DNA of 64,000 nucleotides from contig NZ_QAYX01000021.1 in the NCBI RefSeq assembly GCF_003054705.1, positions 62,001 to 126,000 on the forward strand, given 5' to 3'. The notes under the pieces are model-generated. The model was not told the origin of the DNA. It did not search any database and saw only the letters and a list, made by a program, of their open reading frames with translations. The translations under genes were made by a program, and so were the position numbers. Shown in pieces: positions 53,372-63,566 of this stretch; the first letter of the stretch is position 1, and every line of letters starts with the position of its first letter. Source of the DNA: Opitutus sp. ER46 (GTDB lineage Bacteria; Verrucomicrobiota; Verrucomicrobiia; Opitutales; Opitutaceae).

Positions 53372-55212
53372 GCGTGCGCGATATCAGGGCCCGCCTGCGC
53401 ACCCGCCGGATCCCGGTCCGGCTGTTGCTCTTTGGTGTCGTTGCGGTCGCCGCGTTCTGGCTCGGTTTCCTGGCCTTTGGCGTCACGCGGTCACGGATCC
53501 TCGTCCAGCGGTACGGCTACTACGGCATCACGCTGACCTTTGCCTGGGCGCTCTTCGCCGGCTGGCGGGTGCTGCCGGCGTGGCGCGACTCGATCCGCGC
53601 CCTCACGCGGCGCGAGCGCTGGCAGGCGGTCGCGGTCGTCGCCGCGGCCACGGTGGTCGCGTTTGCGACGGCGCCGCTCAACTACCGCATCCTGTACGAC
53701 GAGATGGTCCTGCAGGCGACTGCGTCGAACCTGCACCTCTACCGCGAGGTGAGCACGGTGATGCGCGCCTACCCGGTCGATGGCGTGTTCGTGCCGTTGG
53801 ATTCGTACCTCGACAAGCGGCCCTACTTCTACGCGTACCTCGTTTCTCTGCTGCACGACTTCACCGGCTATCGGGAAGCAAACGGCTTTGCGCTCAACCT
53901 GGCGCTGTTTCCCGTGGTCCTCGCCCAGCTCTACCTGCTCGCCCGGCGGCTGGCCCGCCATGGCGCCGCCATTGCGGCCGTCCTGGCACTCGGCACCTTT
54001 TCCGCGCTGGTGCAGTCGGCCAACGGCGCGGGCATGGAGATGCTGAATCTTGCCATGCTCCTCGGCGTGATGCAGCTGGCGGTGTTGTACCTTGATGCGC
54101 CGGACGAGCGGCGACTTGCCGCGCTCGTGCTCGGCGCCGTGCTGCTGGCACAGGCGCGCTATGAATCCGCGCTCTTTGTCGCGCCGGTGGCGCTGGTCGC
54201 GCTCGAGGGCTGGCGTCGCGCCGGGCGGATCATCCTGCCGGTCGCGGGGATTGCCGCTCCCGCGTTGCTGGTGCCCTACGCCATCCACAACACGTACCTC
54301 TCCGGCACGCCCCTGCTGTGGGAGTTGAAGGACAACGCGCAAACCCGCTTCGATGCGGCGCACCTCGGGCCGAATCTCGAACACGCGGTGCGTTACCTGT
54401 TCAACCTCGGGTCCGGTCTGACCAACTCGGTTTGGCTGTCGGCCGCCGGCCTCGTGGCGCTCGGCTACGGCGTCGCGCAACTCTGGCGCGGGTGGCGGGG
54501 GTGGCGCACGGCGCCGTCCTATGCTCCGGTGCTCCTGACCTTCGGCACCGCCATCGTCGGCAACCTCGCGCTCCTGATGTTCTATTACTGGGGCCAGCTG
54601 GATGATCCGACGGTGACGCGGCTCATCCTGCCGTTCGCCCTGCTGCTCGCGCTCTGCGTTGGCTATGCGGTTCATTCCCTGGATTCGCCCCCGCGGCGGC
54701 TGGCGTGGGTCGCGGCGGGTGGGGCGGTGCTCGCGTACCTGTGGACGGGCGTGATCGCGAACGAGCAGCACATCCGCCTCAACACCCTCGAGGATGAAAT
54801 CCAATGGGAGCGTCGGTTCGTCGCGGCCTTGCCGCCCGGCGACCGGCTGATCCTCACCAACAAGTCCTCGCTGCCCTGGATGCTCGCGCGCGTGCCGACC
54901 ATCGGCATCGATCACGCCCGGCGGCGCGTGGACGCGCTCCGCTATCAGTTCCGGGACCCGACCTTCCGCGAAATGCTGGTTTTCCAGCGCTACCGCCCCA
55001 CGTCGGCCAAGGGCGAGTTCCAGCTCGATCCGGCCGACCGGCTGCCAGACTGGTTCGTCCTGGAGCCGATCGCCGAACGCCGCTTCGGCACCCGGCTCGA
55101 CCGCGTCAGCCGCCTGGTGGAGATCCGGTCGGATCCCGCTTCGCCGCCGGCGCCCGCTCCTGGGGCGTCCGCCCCGTCGGCGTCCACCGCCTCCCCTTCG
55201 CCGTCCGCATGA
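53368..55212 (+). CDS. Polytopic glycosyltransferase-like membrane protein B (GT-C type)
   Basis: A 614-residue polytopic protein with a GTG start that overlaps the previous stop (GTGA). The same loop as in protein A appears as LNYRILYDEMVLQATASNLH and LDKRPYFYAYLVSLLHDFTG, with the acidic 'YDE' pair and matching membrane topology, so A and B arose by duplication. The C-terminus is a Pro/Ala-rich tail. A sugar-transfer role outside the cytoplasm is inferred from the GT-C layout. Confidence 0.82.
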   Translation: MSVRDIRARLRTRRIPVRLLLFGVVAVAAFWLGFLAFGVTRSRILVQRYGYYGITLTFAWALFAGWRVLPAWRDSIRALTRRERWQAVAVVAAATVVAFATAPLNYRILYDEMVLQATASNLHLYREVSTVMRAYPVDGVFVPLDSYLDKRPYFYAYLVSLLHDFTGYREANGFALNLALFPVVLAQLYLLARRLARHGAAIAAVLALGTFSALVQSANGAGMEMLNLAMLLGVMQLAVLYLDAPDERRLAALVLGAVLLAQARYESALFVAPVALVALEGWRRAGRIILPVAGIAAPALLVPYAIHNTYLSGTPLLWELKDNAQTRFDAAHLGPNLEHAVRYLFNLGSGLTNSVWLSAAGLVALGYGVAQLWRGWRGWRTAPSYAPVLLTFGTAIVGNLALLMFYYWGQLDDPTVTRLILPFALLLALCVGYAVHSLDSPPRRLAWVAAGGAVLAYLWTGVIANEQHIRLNTLEDEIQWERRFVAALPPGDRLILTNKSSLPWMLARVPTIGIDHARRRVDALRYQFRDPTFREMLVFQRYRPTSAKGEFQLDPADRLPDWFVLEPIAERRFGTRLDRVSRLVEIRSDPASPPAPAPGASAPSASTASPSPSA

Positions 55213-56450
55213 ACCCTGAGTTCCGATGGCAGGTCCGATGGAGTGTCCTCTGCGGCGTGGCCGCATTGGTCATCCTGCTCGCGGCCTTCGTCTATCCTCC
55301 GCTCTGGGGCGCCTTCGGGGTGTTCGCCTTTCGTCCCTATTTTGCCGATACGGTGGCGATCCTGGCCGCCGGCCAGGCGCAGCAGGCGGGGCTCGATATC
55401 TACCTGCCCAACCCCTTCGACCCTTTTGGTCGGCCGCATGTGTACGGTCCAGGGTGGCTCGTCACCGGCCCGCTGGGGCTGACGGTCGGCGACGCCTCGT
55501 GGTTGGGCGGAATCCTCGTGTTGGCCTTTGTGATCGCCGCGGTGGCGGTGCTGGCGCCGCGGTGTGGGCGTGACGCGGGCCTTGCGTTGCTCGCGCTGTG
55601 CTCGCCGCCGCTGATGCTTGGGATGCACCGGGCGAACAACGATCTCGTGGTGTTCCTGCTGCTGGCGATGGGGGCGTGGCTGCTCGGCCGTTCGCGCTGG
55701 TTGGCCGCGGCCGGCGGAGCGCTGCTCGGTCTCGCGGCCACGTTGAAGCTCTATCCGTTCGTCGCGTTGCCGGCCGTCTGGTTGCGGCCAGGCCGGTGGC
55801 GCCAGCGACTCGGCGTCACGACGCTCCTGATCGCGGGGTGTCTCGGCATCGTCTGGTGGTGGCGGGCCGACTTCATCCAGGCACTGCGGATCGCGCCGCG
55901 CCCGATGACGGTCTTCGCCTACGGGTGGAAGGTTTCGGCTCTGACGCTGGCCGCGCCACCGGCGAATGCCCAGGTGGTGGCCGGCTGGTTGCTCGGTGGG
56001 CTGGCGGTGTTGCTGGCGTTGAGGCGCGAGGCCCGGGCGCTGGGGCTGAGTGTGCCGGAGCACGGGTTTACCGGGTTGGCCTTCGTCACCTGCGCCACGA
56101 GCTGGATCTTCTGCTTCTTCGCCAACTCCAACTATCCCTATCGTGCCTTGCTGCTGATCGGAGCCATGAGGCTCTGGCTCGCTACCGACGCGACCACCCC
56201 GACCGGACGGCTGGGACGGCGGCAAATGGCTCTGTGGCTGCTGGCCTTGTGGCTGAGCGTGCCGAAGCACTTCCTCGCCTCGGCGCCGAACCTGGCGTAC
56301 CGCCCCTCGGGCATCGATGCGCCCTGGCCGTGGCTCAAGTTCGTCTGCGGCCTGGAGCAGGGCCTCATGGTGGCGCTGACCCTCGCGCTGCTGGTCAGCG
56401 TGCTGGGGGTTTGGTGGCGGCGGGTGCGACAGGCGTCCCGGGAATCATGA
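55209..56450 (+). CDS. GT87-like membrane mannosyltransferase family protein (DUF2029)
   Basis: A 413-residue protein with about ten helices. PFGRPHVYGPGWLV in the first large loop and MHRANNDLVVFLLLAMGAWL match the GT87/DUF2029 family, which includes polyprenyl-phosphate-mannose-dependent mannosyltransferases of the PimE type. LGLAATLKLYPFVALPAVWL is the conserved 'K-x-Y-P' helix of the family. Its ATG overlaps the preceding stop (ATGA). Confidence 0.85.
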   Translation: MNPEFRWQVRWSVLCGVAALVILLAAFVYPPLWGAFGVFAFRPYFADTVAILAAGQAQQAGLDIYLPNPFDPFGRPHVYGPGWLVTGPLGLTVGDASWLGGILVLAFVIAAVAVLAPRCGRDAGLALLALCSPPLMLGMHRANNDLVVFLLLAMGAWLLGRSRWLAAAGGALLGLAATLKLYPFVALPAVWLRPGRWRQRLGVTTLLIAGCLGIVWWWRADFIQALRIAPRPMTVFAYGWKVSALTLAAPPANAQVVAGWLLGGLAVLLALRREARALGLSVPEHGFTGLAFVTCATSWIFCFFANSNYPYRALLLIGAMRLWLATDATTPTGRLGRRQMALWLLALWLSVPKHFLASAPNLAYRPSGIDAPWPWLKFVCGLEQGLMVALTLALLVSVLGVWWRRVRQASRES

Positions 56451-58762
56451 ACGGGCCGGCCCAGACCTGGGGGCTGCTGCCGCTGGTCGTGTTCGCCGCG
56501 ATCTTCCTGCAACTGCGCCTGGCGGGAGAGGGCGGCGTGCGCGCCGCGCTGCGCGGCGCAACGCTGTGGGCGGCGTTGGTGTGGGTGCTCACCCATGCGC
56601 TCGGGGTCTTTGGGCTGCTGCATCCTGGACCACTACGCGTGGCTTGGATGGTCCTGGCGGCCACGAGTATCGGCGGCGTCGCCTTCAGCTTTCGCCGCCG
56701 CGGAGCACGAGGGCTGGGTGCAAGACCGGGGGCCGATGTCGTCCTGGCCTACGCGTTGGCCACGGGATTCCTGCTGCTGGCCTTCGCGGCGGCGGTGTTG
56801 TCACCGCCCCTGACCGTCGACGTCCTGAATTACCACGGTCCGCGGCAACTGCTGTGGCTGCAGCAGGGAAGCCTGGCGCACTTTCTGACCACGAATGACC
56901 GGGCGCTCATGATGCCGCCGCTCGCCGAGGTGATCGGGGTGCAGTTTCTCGGTCTGACCGGCGACGATTGCTGGGCGAATCTTCCCCAATGGTTCGCCTA
57001 TGCGCTCCTGCCGCTCGCGATGGTCGGCATCCTGCGCTCCCTGCACGCGTCGCGCATCGCAGTCGCGCTTGGGGTGTTGATCGTGATGAGCCTGCCGATG
57101 GCCTATCACGAGGCCGCCAACGGCAAGAACGATCTCCAACTGGCGCTCTGGACCTTGATCCTGGTGCATGAGGTGGTGCTGGCCCGAGCCGCTCCCGGTC
57201 GCATTGGGCGGTGCGAGGCCGTGGTCGCGGGGCTGGTCGTTGCGGCGGCGCTGCTCACGAAGAGCACGGCGTTCCTGGTCCTGCCGCCGCTGCTGGTCGT
57301 CGTCTTGCTCGCCTGGTGGCGGCGAGACCGCGCCCGCGCGCCGCGAATGGTCCTGGCGGCGTTGCTGGTCGCTGGCGGGCTGACGGCGCCGCTATTCGCG
57401 CGGAATCTCGCCTGGTACGGGACGCCGCTCGGGGTTCATCGGTCGGACGAGGGCGGGCAACAGGCGAACGCCGCGTTCGGTCCCGCCATTCTCGCCTCCA
57501 ATGTCCTGCGCCAGACCACGCTGCACCTGGCCGGGCCGGACCCCGCGTGGAACCAGCGCCTCGAGCGGGCCGTCCGCGCGGCGCATCAATGGCTCGGCGT
57601 CTCCGCGGACGACCCGCGAACCACGCTTTGGGTCGGTCGTTACTCGGTTACGTACGGCGCCGGTTCCGAGAGCAAGTCGGGTGCGCCGGCTCATTTGGTG
57701 CTGGTGCTGCTGGCCGTGGGCGTCGTCCTGGGCCGGCGTTCGCTCCGTTCCTGGCGGTGGCTGGCGTGGTCGACCCTGGCCATGGCGCTGCTGTTCACGG
57801 CGGTGCTGAAGTGGCAGCCCTGGGGCGCGCGCCTGCAGCTCCCGATTTTTGTCGCGGGCTCGCTCCTGGTCCCGGTGGTCGTTGAGGCGTGTTCGATCAC
57901 CGGCCGCCGTTGGGCCGCGGGGATCGTTGCCGTGCTCGTGTTAACCGCCTGGTGGCCATCGCGTGAAATGGCAGAGCGGCCGCTCTGGACCGCGCCCACG
58001 CTCTGGCAGGTGCCGCGGGACACCAACCGTTACCGGTATTTTCCGGCCCTGCGGGTGCGCGACATGGGGCTCGTGGGCCTGCTGCGCGAGAGCGGGGCGC
58101 GCGACGTCGCCATCTCCTCCGTGCATGATATGCCCTACAATCTCATGCGCGCTCTGCAGCAGACCGTTCCGGGAGTGCACTTCTATGGCGCCCCGGTGTC
58201 CGCCATCCCGGCCCTGCCGGATGCACTGGTGGTGCTGGAGCTGCACAAACCGCTTCCGCTGTATCATGTCTTTCCTGACGGCACGCGTTTCCGGCTCGTC
58301 GGTGAGGGCGCGACCGACGGTTTGTACCTCCCGGAGGCACGCGTGCGGGCGCTGGGCTGGGCACACAGGCTGCCGGCCTTTGGTGGGTGGACGATGAGCG
58401 AGCACTTTGATCTGAAGATCGAAGGCGGCGCGCTGCGGGAGACGCCGGTGATGTGGCGGGAGTTGACGCGGCCCCGGGCGAAGCTGTGGTTTCGCGGGTG
58501 GTCCACCGCCATGCGGCTGCGGGCGGCGTTTGATTCCTGGGGCCGGCAGGAGGTGCGGCTGAACGTACGCCTCAACGGGGTCGATCTGGCGACCGTGACC
58601 GTGCCGGTGGGCGCGCGGCGGCAAACGCTGGATTTGCCCATGGTCGTCCAGGCAACGGGGAATGAGCTCGAGCTCAGCGTGACCGGCGGGCCGCCCGATG
58701 CCGTCCGCTTCACGCAGCTCGTCGTGGTCGACGGCGACGCTACCGATCCTGCCGCTCGCTGA
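56447..58762 (+). CDS. Polytopic glycosyltransferase-like membrane protein D
   Basis: A 771-residue protein with about twelve membrane helices and a large C-terminal extracytoplasmic region with a beta-sandwich-like end (WGRQEVRLNVRLNGVDLATV). The first loop VDVLNYHGPRQLLWLQQGSL and the later HEAANGKNDLQLALW are typical of GT-C enzymes or O-antigen-ligase-like membrane proteins. The ATG overlaps the previous stop (ATGA), making four genes (51485-58762) one translationally coupled block. It overlaps the convergent gene's end by 23 bases. Confidence 0.8.
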   Translation: MNGPAQTWGLLPLVVFAAIFLQLRLAGEGGVRAALRGATLWAALVWVLTHALGVFGLLHPGPLRVAWMVLAATSIGGVAFSFRRRGARGLGARPGADVVLAYALATGFLLLAFAAAVLSPPLTVDVLNYHGPRQLLWLQQGSLAHFLTTNDRALMMPPLAEVIGVQFLGLTGDDCWANLPQWFAYALLPLAMVGILRSLHASRIAVALGVLIVMSLPMAYHEAANGKNDLQLALWTLILVHEVVLARAAPGRIGRCEAVVAGLVVAAALLTKSTAFLVLPPLLVVVLLAWWRRDRARAPRMVLAALLVAGGLTAPLFARNLAWYGTPLGVHRSDEGGQQANAAFGPAILASNVLRQTTLHLAGPDPAWNQRLERAVRAAHQWLGVSADDPRTTLWVGRYSVTYGAGSESKSGAPAHLVLVLLAVGVVLGRRSLRSWRWLAWSTLAMALLFTAVLKWQPWGARLQLPIFVAGSLLVPVVVEACSITGRRWAAGIVAVLVLTAWWPSREMAERPLWTAPTLWQVPRDTNRYRYFPALRVRDMGLVGLLRESGARDVAISSVHDMPYNLMRALQQTVPGVHFYGAPVSAIPALPDALVVLELHKPLPLYHVFPDGTRFRLVGEGATDGLYLPEARVRALGWAHRLPAFGGWTMSEHFDLKIEGGALRETPVMWRELTRPRAKLWFRGWSTAMRLRAAFDSWGRQEVRLNVRLNGVDLATVTVPVGARRQTLDLPMVVQATGNELELSVTGGPPDAVRFTQLVVVDGDATDPAAR

Positions 58763-60785
58763 CGGCGGCTTCGATCGCTGCGCGCCAGCGGGCAAAGTCA
58801 CCGGTGGCGGCCTGGATGTCCGTCGCCGTGAGCCGGTAGATCAGGATGGAATGGCCGATCTGGGCGTCGGGTGCGCGCGCCCGCAGCAAATGGCAAAGGC
58901 GGGCGAACCGCAGCAGTTCGAAATCGTCGAGCACGCGGGCCCAGTTGAGCTTCGGCAAGGCGGCGGCCCAGGCCGGGCGGCGGTCCGGATGCTGGGAGTA
59001 GTCGAGCAACGCCGGTTCCAGCGGGCGCAGCCGCTGGTACGCGTTTTCCTGGGCGGTGGCCCAAGGTCCGCGCAGCGGACTGTACACGTGCTGGAGGGCG
59101 GTCGCGCTGATCGCATAGATGCCAGGTTCCAGGGCGACGAGCGGCTGTTCGATCTTGAAGCCGTTGATCATGACCAGCCGGCGGGCGTGCAGGCCGTAGT
59201 AATTCGGTTCGCCGGTGCCGAAGTAGGAGAGAAACCACGGCTCGCCCGGTCGGCGGTGCTGCTCGAGCCAGGCCTTCAGGCCCGGCAGGTCCTGCCCCCA
59301 GTCAAGCGAGCTGTCCACCAGGTGCCGATACGCCGTCGCGGGCCCGCCGGAGAGCGGGTTGAAGTAGGCGAGGAAGTGGGGGTAGGCGCGGGCGGCCTCG
59401 ACGGCCTGGGCGCCGCCAAGGGCGAGCGCGAGCCAGGCGAGCGGCATCCGCCAGGAGCGCACCCCGGTGACGATCGCGCCGGCGGCGATGAAGAGCACGG
59501 GGTACGTCGGGATGATGTGGCGGTGTCCGATGTTGAGCCGGCTCGTGAGCGAGAAGGCCCAGTACACCACGAACAGCACGATGAGCGGCAGCACCCGGGT
59601 GAGGTCCGCGCGCACCCGGGTGGAGTCGCGCCGCCAGCGGCCGAGGACGACGATGCCGGCGGTTCCCATCGCCAGCAGCACCGGCACCGTGGTCTTGAGC
59701 GCGAACGTCCAGGGGAAGAACAGGCGCCACCCCGTGAGGCTGTACTCGCCATTGAGGAACGCGCTCCGAGTCTGCGCCGACTCGATGACGTAGGAGTAGC
59801 CGTAGAGGAAGGCCTCCGGCAGGGCGTGCAGCCGGGCGAGGAGGCCAACGACGTCGGCCTGCCAGCCGATCGCGGCGGCGATGAGCTCCCAGCGGCGGAT
59901 GAACTGGGTGAGCCCGGGCAACTCGGGATTCGCCGCGCTGTAGCGGAAGCCGTAGAACGTCCAGATCACGAGCAGCGCCGTCGCGGCGTGCACGAAACCC
60001 GAGGCGAGCAGCGCCGTGAGCCGGGCCCCGCGGCCGGCGAAGGTGCGCGCACCGAAGGCCAGCGGCGCGGGCGACCCCAGGCGCGCCAACGCGAGCAGCC
60101 CGAGCATCGGGAGCAGGAGGACGGCTGAGAATTTCGCGACACACGCGAGGCCGAAGGTGAGGGCGCTGATCGCGCCCCAGCGCCATCGCCCGTCGTGCAG
60201 GTGCCGCCAGTAGGCGCCGACGCTGGCGAGGAAGAAAAAGCCCATGCAGACGTCGGAGGTGGCGAGGGCCCCGTGGGCCAGGAACGTCGGGCTGAAGGCG
60301 AACAGCGCCAGGGACAGCAGCGCGCCGCCGGAGCCGAACAGGCGCCGGGACCAGACGAAGACCAGCAGGCCGGTGGCCACGCTGAACAGGGCGATCATCG
60401 CCCGTGCCGCCAGCAACCGCGGGAAATGGTCCTCGCCCGTTTCATAGAAGAACTGATGACCCAGGACCCACGCATCGCTCGTATGCCAGCAGTCCTGCTC
60501 GAGCGCGGGAAACGTGGCCCCCTGGAGATACGTGGGCAGGGCCGCCCAGCGCTGGGGCAGGATGCCGTTCTCCGGATGCAGCCGGTAGTCGTTGAACTCC
60601 CAATACGCGTAGCCCCCGGTCAGGTGCACGAGCTCGTCGGAGGTCGTGCTCTCGTGCCGCTTGCTGCCGACGGCGAGGAGGAAATGGGCCGCCAGGAGCA
60701 GGACCACGAGCAGCGGCACGAGGGCGGCGGAACGGGCCCGTGGTGCCGGCGGCGGGAGGGGAGCGGCCACACGCTCAGGGCTCAT
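58740..60785 (-). CDS. Phospholipid-carrier-dependent glycosyltransferase (PMT_2/GT39-like)
   Basis: A 681-residue polytopic protein. After the first helix it reads STTSDELVHLTGGYAYWEF, with the acidic DE pair that acts as catalytic base in PMT/ArnT enzymes. ALATSDVCMGFFFLASVGAY, NIGHRHIIPTYPVLFIAAGA and SLDWGQDLPGLKAWLEQH are further marks of the PMT_2 family. It would transfer a sugar from a lipid carrier to protein or glycan outside the cytoplasm. Its start overlaps the upstream GT2 gene by 11 bases, so the pair is coupled, with the GT2 gene making the lipid-linked donor. Confidence 0.88.
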   Translation of the reverse strand: MSPERVAAPLPPPAPRARSAALVPLLVVLLLAAHFLLAVGSKRHESTTSDELVHLTGGYAYWEFNDYRLHPENGILPQRWAALPTYLQGATFPALEQDCWHTSDAWVLGHQFFYETGEDHFPRLLAARAMIALFSVATGLLVFVWSRRLFGSGGALLSLALFAFSPTFLAHGALATSDVCMGFFFLASVGAYWRHLHDGRWRWGAISALTFGLACVAKFSAVLLLPMLGLLALARLGSPAPLAFGARTFAGRGARLTALLASGFVHAATALLVIWTFYGFRYSAANPELPGLTQFIRRWELIAAAIGWQADVVGLLARLHALPEAFLYGYSYVIESAQTRSAFLNGEYSLTGWRLFFPWTFALKTTVPVLLAMGTAGIVVLGRWRRDSTRVRADLTRVLPLIVLFVVYWAFSLTSRLNIGHRHIIPTYPVLFIAAGAIVTGVRSWRMPLAWLALALGGAQAVEAARAYPHFLAYFNPLSGGPATAYRHLVDSSLDWGQDLPGLKAWLEQHRRPGEPWFLSYFGTGEPNYYGLHARRLVMINGFKIEQPLVALEPGIYAISATALQHVYSPLRGPWATAQENAYQRLRPLEPALLDYSQHPDRRPAWAAALPKLNWARVLDDFELLRFARLCHLLRARAPDAQIGHSILIYRLTATDIQAATGDFARWRAAIEAAVSERQDR

Positions 60786-61737
60786 GCCGGGAGCGGGCGG
60801 GCGACCGGGGCTTCACGACATAGAGCGGCCGCTGCTTCACTTCGTCGTAGATCCGGCCGAGGTATTCGCCCAGGATGCCGATGCCGATCAGCTGGATGCC
60901 GCCAAGGAAGAGCGTGAGGGTGACCAGCGTGGTGAAGCCCGTGCTCGCGGTTTCGATTCCCAGCAGGCGCTTGCAGACGAAGAACAGGCCGAGCGCGAAG
61001 CCGCAGGAACTGATGAAGATGCCGGCGTAAGTCAGCAGGCGGAGCGGCAGTCGCGAGAAGCTGAAAATCGCATCGAGCGCGTAGCGCATCAGCCCCGCAA
61101 ACGTCTGCGTGGGTTTGCCCGCGGCGCGATCCTGCCGGTCGTACAGCACCTCGGCGGTTTCGAAACCCACCCAGGCCCGCAGGCCCGGGAAGAAGCGATG
61201 CCGCTCCGGCAGGCGGTTGTACGCGCCGAGTGCGGCGCGGCCCAGCAGCCCGAACGTGCCGGTGTTGCGCGGCACCGGCAGGTCGGAAAGCCGCTGGAAC
61301 ATCCGGTGAAACAGATCGAAGCCGAGACGGCGCACCCCGTGTTCCTGGCGCGAACGCCGGACCGCGAGCACGACGTCGGCGCCTCCCTGCCAGCGAGCGA
61401 GCAGCTCGGGAATCAGTTCCGGCGGGTCCTGCAGATCGGCATCCATCGTGACCACCGCATCGGCGTCGCCCGCTTCGGCAATGCCCGCCGCGAGCGCGGG
61501 CTGGTGACCGAAGTTGCGCGAGAGCTCGACGACCGTGAGGCGGGCGTCGCCGGCGGCCGCCGCCTTGAGCAGCGTCACGGAGCGGTCCCGGCTGCCGTCG
61601 TTCACGAAGACCGCGCGCCAGGTTGCGCCGGGGGTTCCCGTCATCACCGCATCGAGTCGACGCAGGAGTTCCGGGAGCACCGGCTCCTCATTGAAGACGG
61701 GAATGACGATCGCGACGGTCGGCAGAGGGTCAGCCAT
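60775..61737 (-). CDS. Polyprenyl-phosphate glycosyltransferase, GT2 family (DPM1/GtrB-like)
   Basis: A 320-residue enzyme. The cytoplasmic GT-A domain has IPVFNEEPVLPELLRRLDAV, VFVNDGSRD and the metal-binding DXD in VTMDADLQDPPELIPELLAR. Two C-terminal helices (LLTYAGIFISSCGFALGLFF and a second) are as in GtrB, ArnC and DPMS, which attach a sugar to a polyprenyl phosphate. The downstream overlapping PMT_2-type enzyme is the natural user of the product. Confidence 0.93.
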   Translation of the reverse strand: MADPLPTVAIVIPVFNEEPVLPELLRRLDAVMTGTPGATWRAVFVNDGSRDRSVTLLKAAAAGDARLTVVELSRNFGHQPALAAGIAEAGDADAVVTMDADLQDPPELIPELLARWQGGADVVLAVRRSRQEHGVRRLGFDLFHRMFQRLSDLPVPRNTGTFGLLGRAALGAYNRLPERHRFFPGLRAWVGFETAEVLYDRQDRAAGKPTQTFAGLMRYALDAIFSFSRLPLRLLTYAGIFISSCGFALGLFFVCKRLLGIETASTGFTTLVTLTLFLGGIQLIGIGILGEYLGRIYDEVKQRPLYVVKPRSPARSRHEP

Positions 61738-61767
61738 GATCGAGGCTCGGGAACGGGTGGGGAGGTT

Positions 61768-63486
61768 TCAGCAGGACGACGGGGCGGAATCCCGGCGAAC
61801 TTGGAAAATGGCCCACAGGAGACACAACGCGAGCCACAAGCCGACGAGCGGAAGCAGGTGGGCGACCGGGTCGGCGAAGAATGCGAGATGGTACTTCACT
61901 TTGTCGCGCAGGTTGGCGGAGGCGACGGGGCCGAGGCTGCGGACATATCCCACTGCGCCGGCGCCCGGAGCGACCCAGCCGGCCATGGCCCAGGACTGCA
62001 GCGCGAAGTGGAGCGCGATGCCGAGGGTGAAATCCACCGCGGCGAGGATGGCCCACACCCGACGGATCGGGCCCTCCAGCGCCGGCAACAGGGTGGCGAT
62101 GCGGGCGAGGGCCAGGATGACGAGTGGTTGCAGGCAGATGTGCGTGAGACCCCATTGATCGCGTGGCGTGTGCACGAGAATGCCGCCAACGATGGCGAGG
62201 GGAATCGCCGTGATGTAAAAGCGGCGCGAATCAGGCGCCGCGGCCCGGCGCCGCCCGCGCGCCGCGACGATGGCGAGCACGAACAAGCCGCTGGCGCCGA
62301 CGGCGAGCGGGAGGTTCACCTGATAGACGTTGAAGGCGACATCGCGCGCGCGGCCGAGGCGGCTCGTTTGCACGATGAGGCGGTCTTGGGGTTCTCCGCG
62401 CAGGGGAAAAGGCACCAGCGTGTCGCGCAGGTTTAGCAGGGGCACCAGGATGCGTTGGGCCGGCGACTGTTCGGACCACGCCCCGGCGGTGGTGGTGCTG
62501 CCGACGGTAGTGCGGCTGCCGAAGTGGCCGATCGACCAGGCGAGCCACACGCTCGTCACAACCAGCAGCAGCGCGGCGGCGACGGTGACCTCGCGCCAGA
62601 ACGCGAAGCGCCGCCAGGCGTTGACCCGCCCGCAAAGGTAACCGGCGCCGATGGCGATGATCCATGGGCCGGCGGAGTAGTGGCTCAGCAACCCGAATCC
62701 CAGGCAGAGCCCAACCATGGGGCCGAGCGCGCTGGGTGCGGCGTCATCCAGGGCGGCGAGGGTGGCGGCAAAACCCGTCAGCACGAAGAAAGCGGTGGGC
62801 AGCTTCGTCCAGGCGAACGTCAGGTTTTGCGCCACCATCGGGCTAAGCATGAGCAGCAGGAGAACCCACGCGCCGGTGGTGGCCGCCGGTCGCCAGCGTC
62901 GGGCCAGCATGACCGCAGGGAGGAGCACGATCGAACTCCAGAGCGTGACGAACACCTGGTAGTCCGAGAAGGTACGGGCGGTCCCCTCGAGCCAGAGGGC
63001 GACGACGACATTCACCAGGGGCGGACGTGCCGTCAGCCCGTACAGGTAGCCAAAGACGGTGTCCAGCGGCCGGCGCTCGAGGAAAAACTGCGTGCGCTGC
63101 CAGTGTTCGAGCCAGTCGACCGCCCAGCCGCCGCCGGAGTAACTGACCACGAGGGCGAGCAGGCCCAGGCTCCAGGCGGCGAAGACGAGCCAGAGCAGGA
63201 GAAAGTGCCTCACCTCCGGAGTCGTCAGCAGCTCGAGGGCGGCGTGGCGGCGCGCCAGCCCGATGCCCGCGACCAGGACGACGGCGATTCCGCCGCCGAG
63301 CGGGTTGCTGCCGCCGGCGGCGAAAACGCCGAACGCGAGCAGGAACTGCAGCCCCAGGGAGCAGACGATGCCGAGGGCGAGCCGCAGGAGGGGCTCGCCC
63401 GCGTGGCGGGGGGCGAGCGCCGAACCGAGGCCAAACGTTGCGACGGCGAAGATTGCGAGGTCACGCAGCGTTTGGACGAGCAACAT
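61768..63486 (-). CDS. Polytopic glycosyltransferase-like membrane protein E
   Basis: A 572-residue membrane protein with about twelve helices. YSGGGWAVDWLEHWQRTQFF followed by LDTVFGYLYGLTARPPLVNV is the first-loop layout of GT-C enzymes with an acidic residue; SHYSAGPWIIAIGAGYLC is a later loop. No named family was recognised. It lies 30 bases upstream of the GT2 gene on the same strand and is probably in its operon. Confidence 0.78.
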   Translation of the reverse strand: MLLVQTLRDLAIFAVATFGLGSALAPRHAGEPLLRLALGIVCSLGLQFLLAFGVFAAGGSNPLGGGIAVVLVAGIGLARRHAALELLTTPEVRHFLLLWLVFAAWSLGLLALVVSYSGGGWAVDWLEHWQRTQFFLERRPLDTVFGYLYGLTARPPLVNVVVALWLEGTARTFSDYQVFVTLWSSIVLLPAVMLARRWRPAATTGAWVLLLLMLSPMVAQNLTFAWTKLPTAFFVLTGFAATLAALDDAAPSALGPMVGLCLGFGLLSHYSAGPWIIAIGAGYLCGRVNAWRRFAFWREVTVAAALLLVVTSVWLAWSIGHFGSRTTVGSTTTAGAWSEQSPAQRILVPLLNLRDTLVPFPLRGEPQDRLIVQTSRLGRARDVAFNVYQVNLPLAVGASGLFVLAIVAARGRRRAAAPDSRRFYITAIPLAIVGGILVHTPRDQWGLTHICLQPLVILALARIATLLPALEGPIRRVWAILAAVDFTLGIALHFALQSWAMAGWVAPGAGAVGYVRSLGPVASANLRDKVKYHLAFFADPVAHLLPLVGLWLALCLLWAIFQVRRDSAPSSC

Positions 63487-63566
63487 GGCGCGGGAGTTCT
63501 AGCGCGATCCGGCCGGGAAACACGTGAATTCTCGTCCCGAGCCTATTTCGGGGCACAGGCCCCCGG

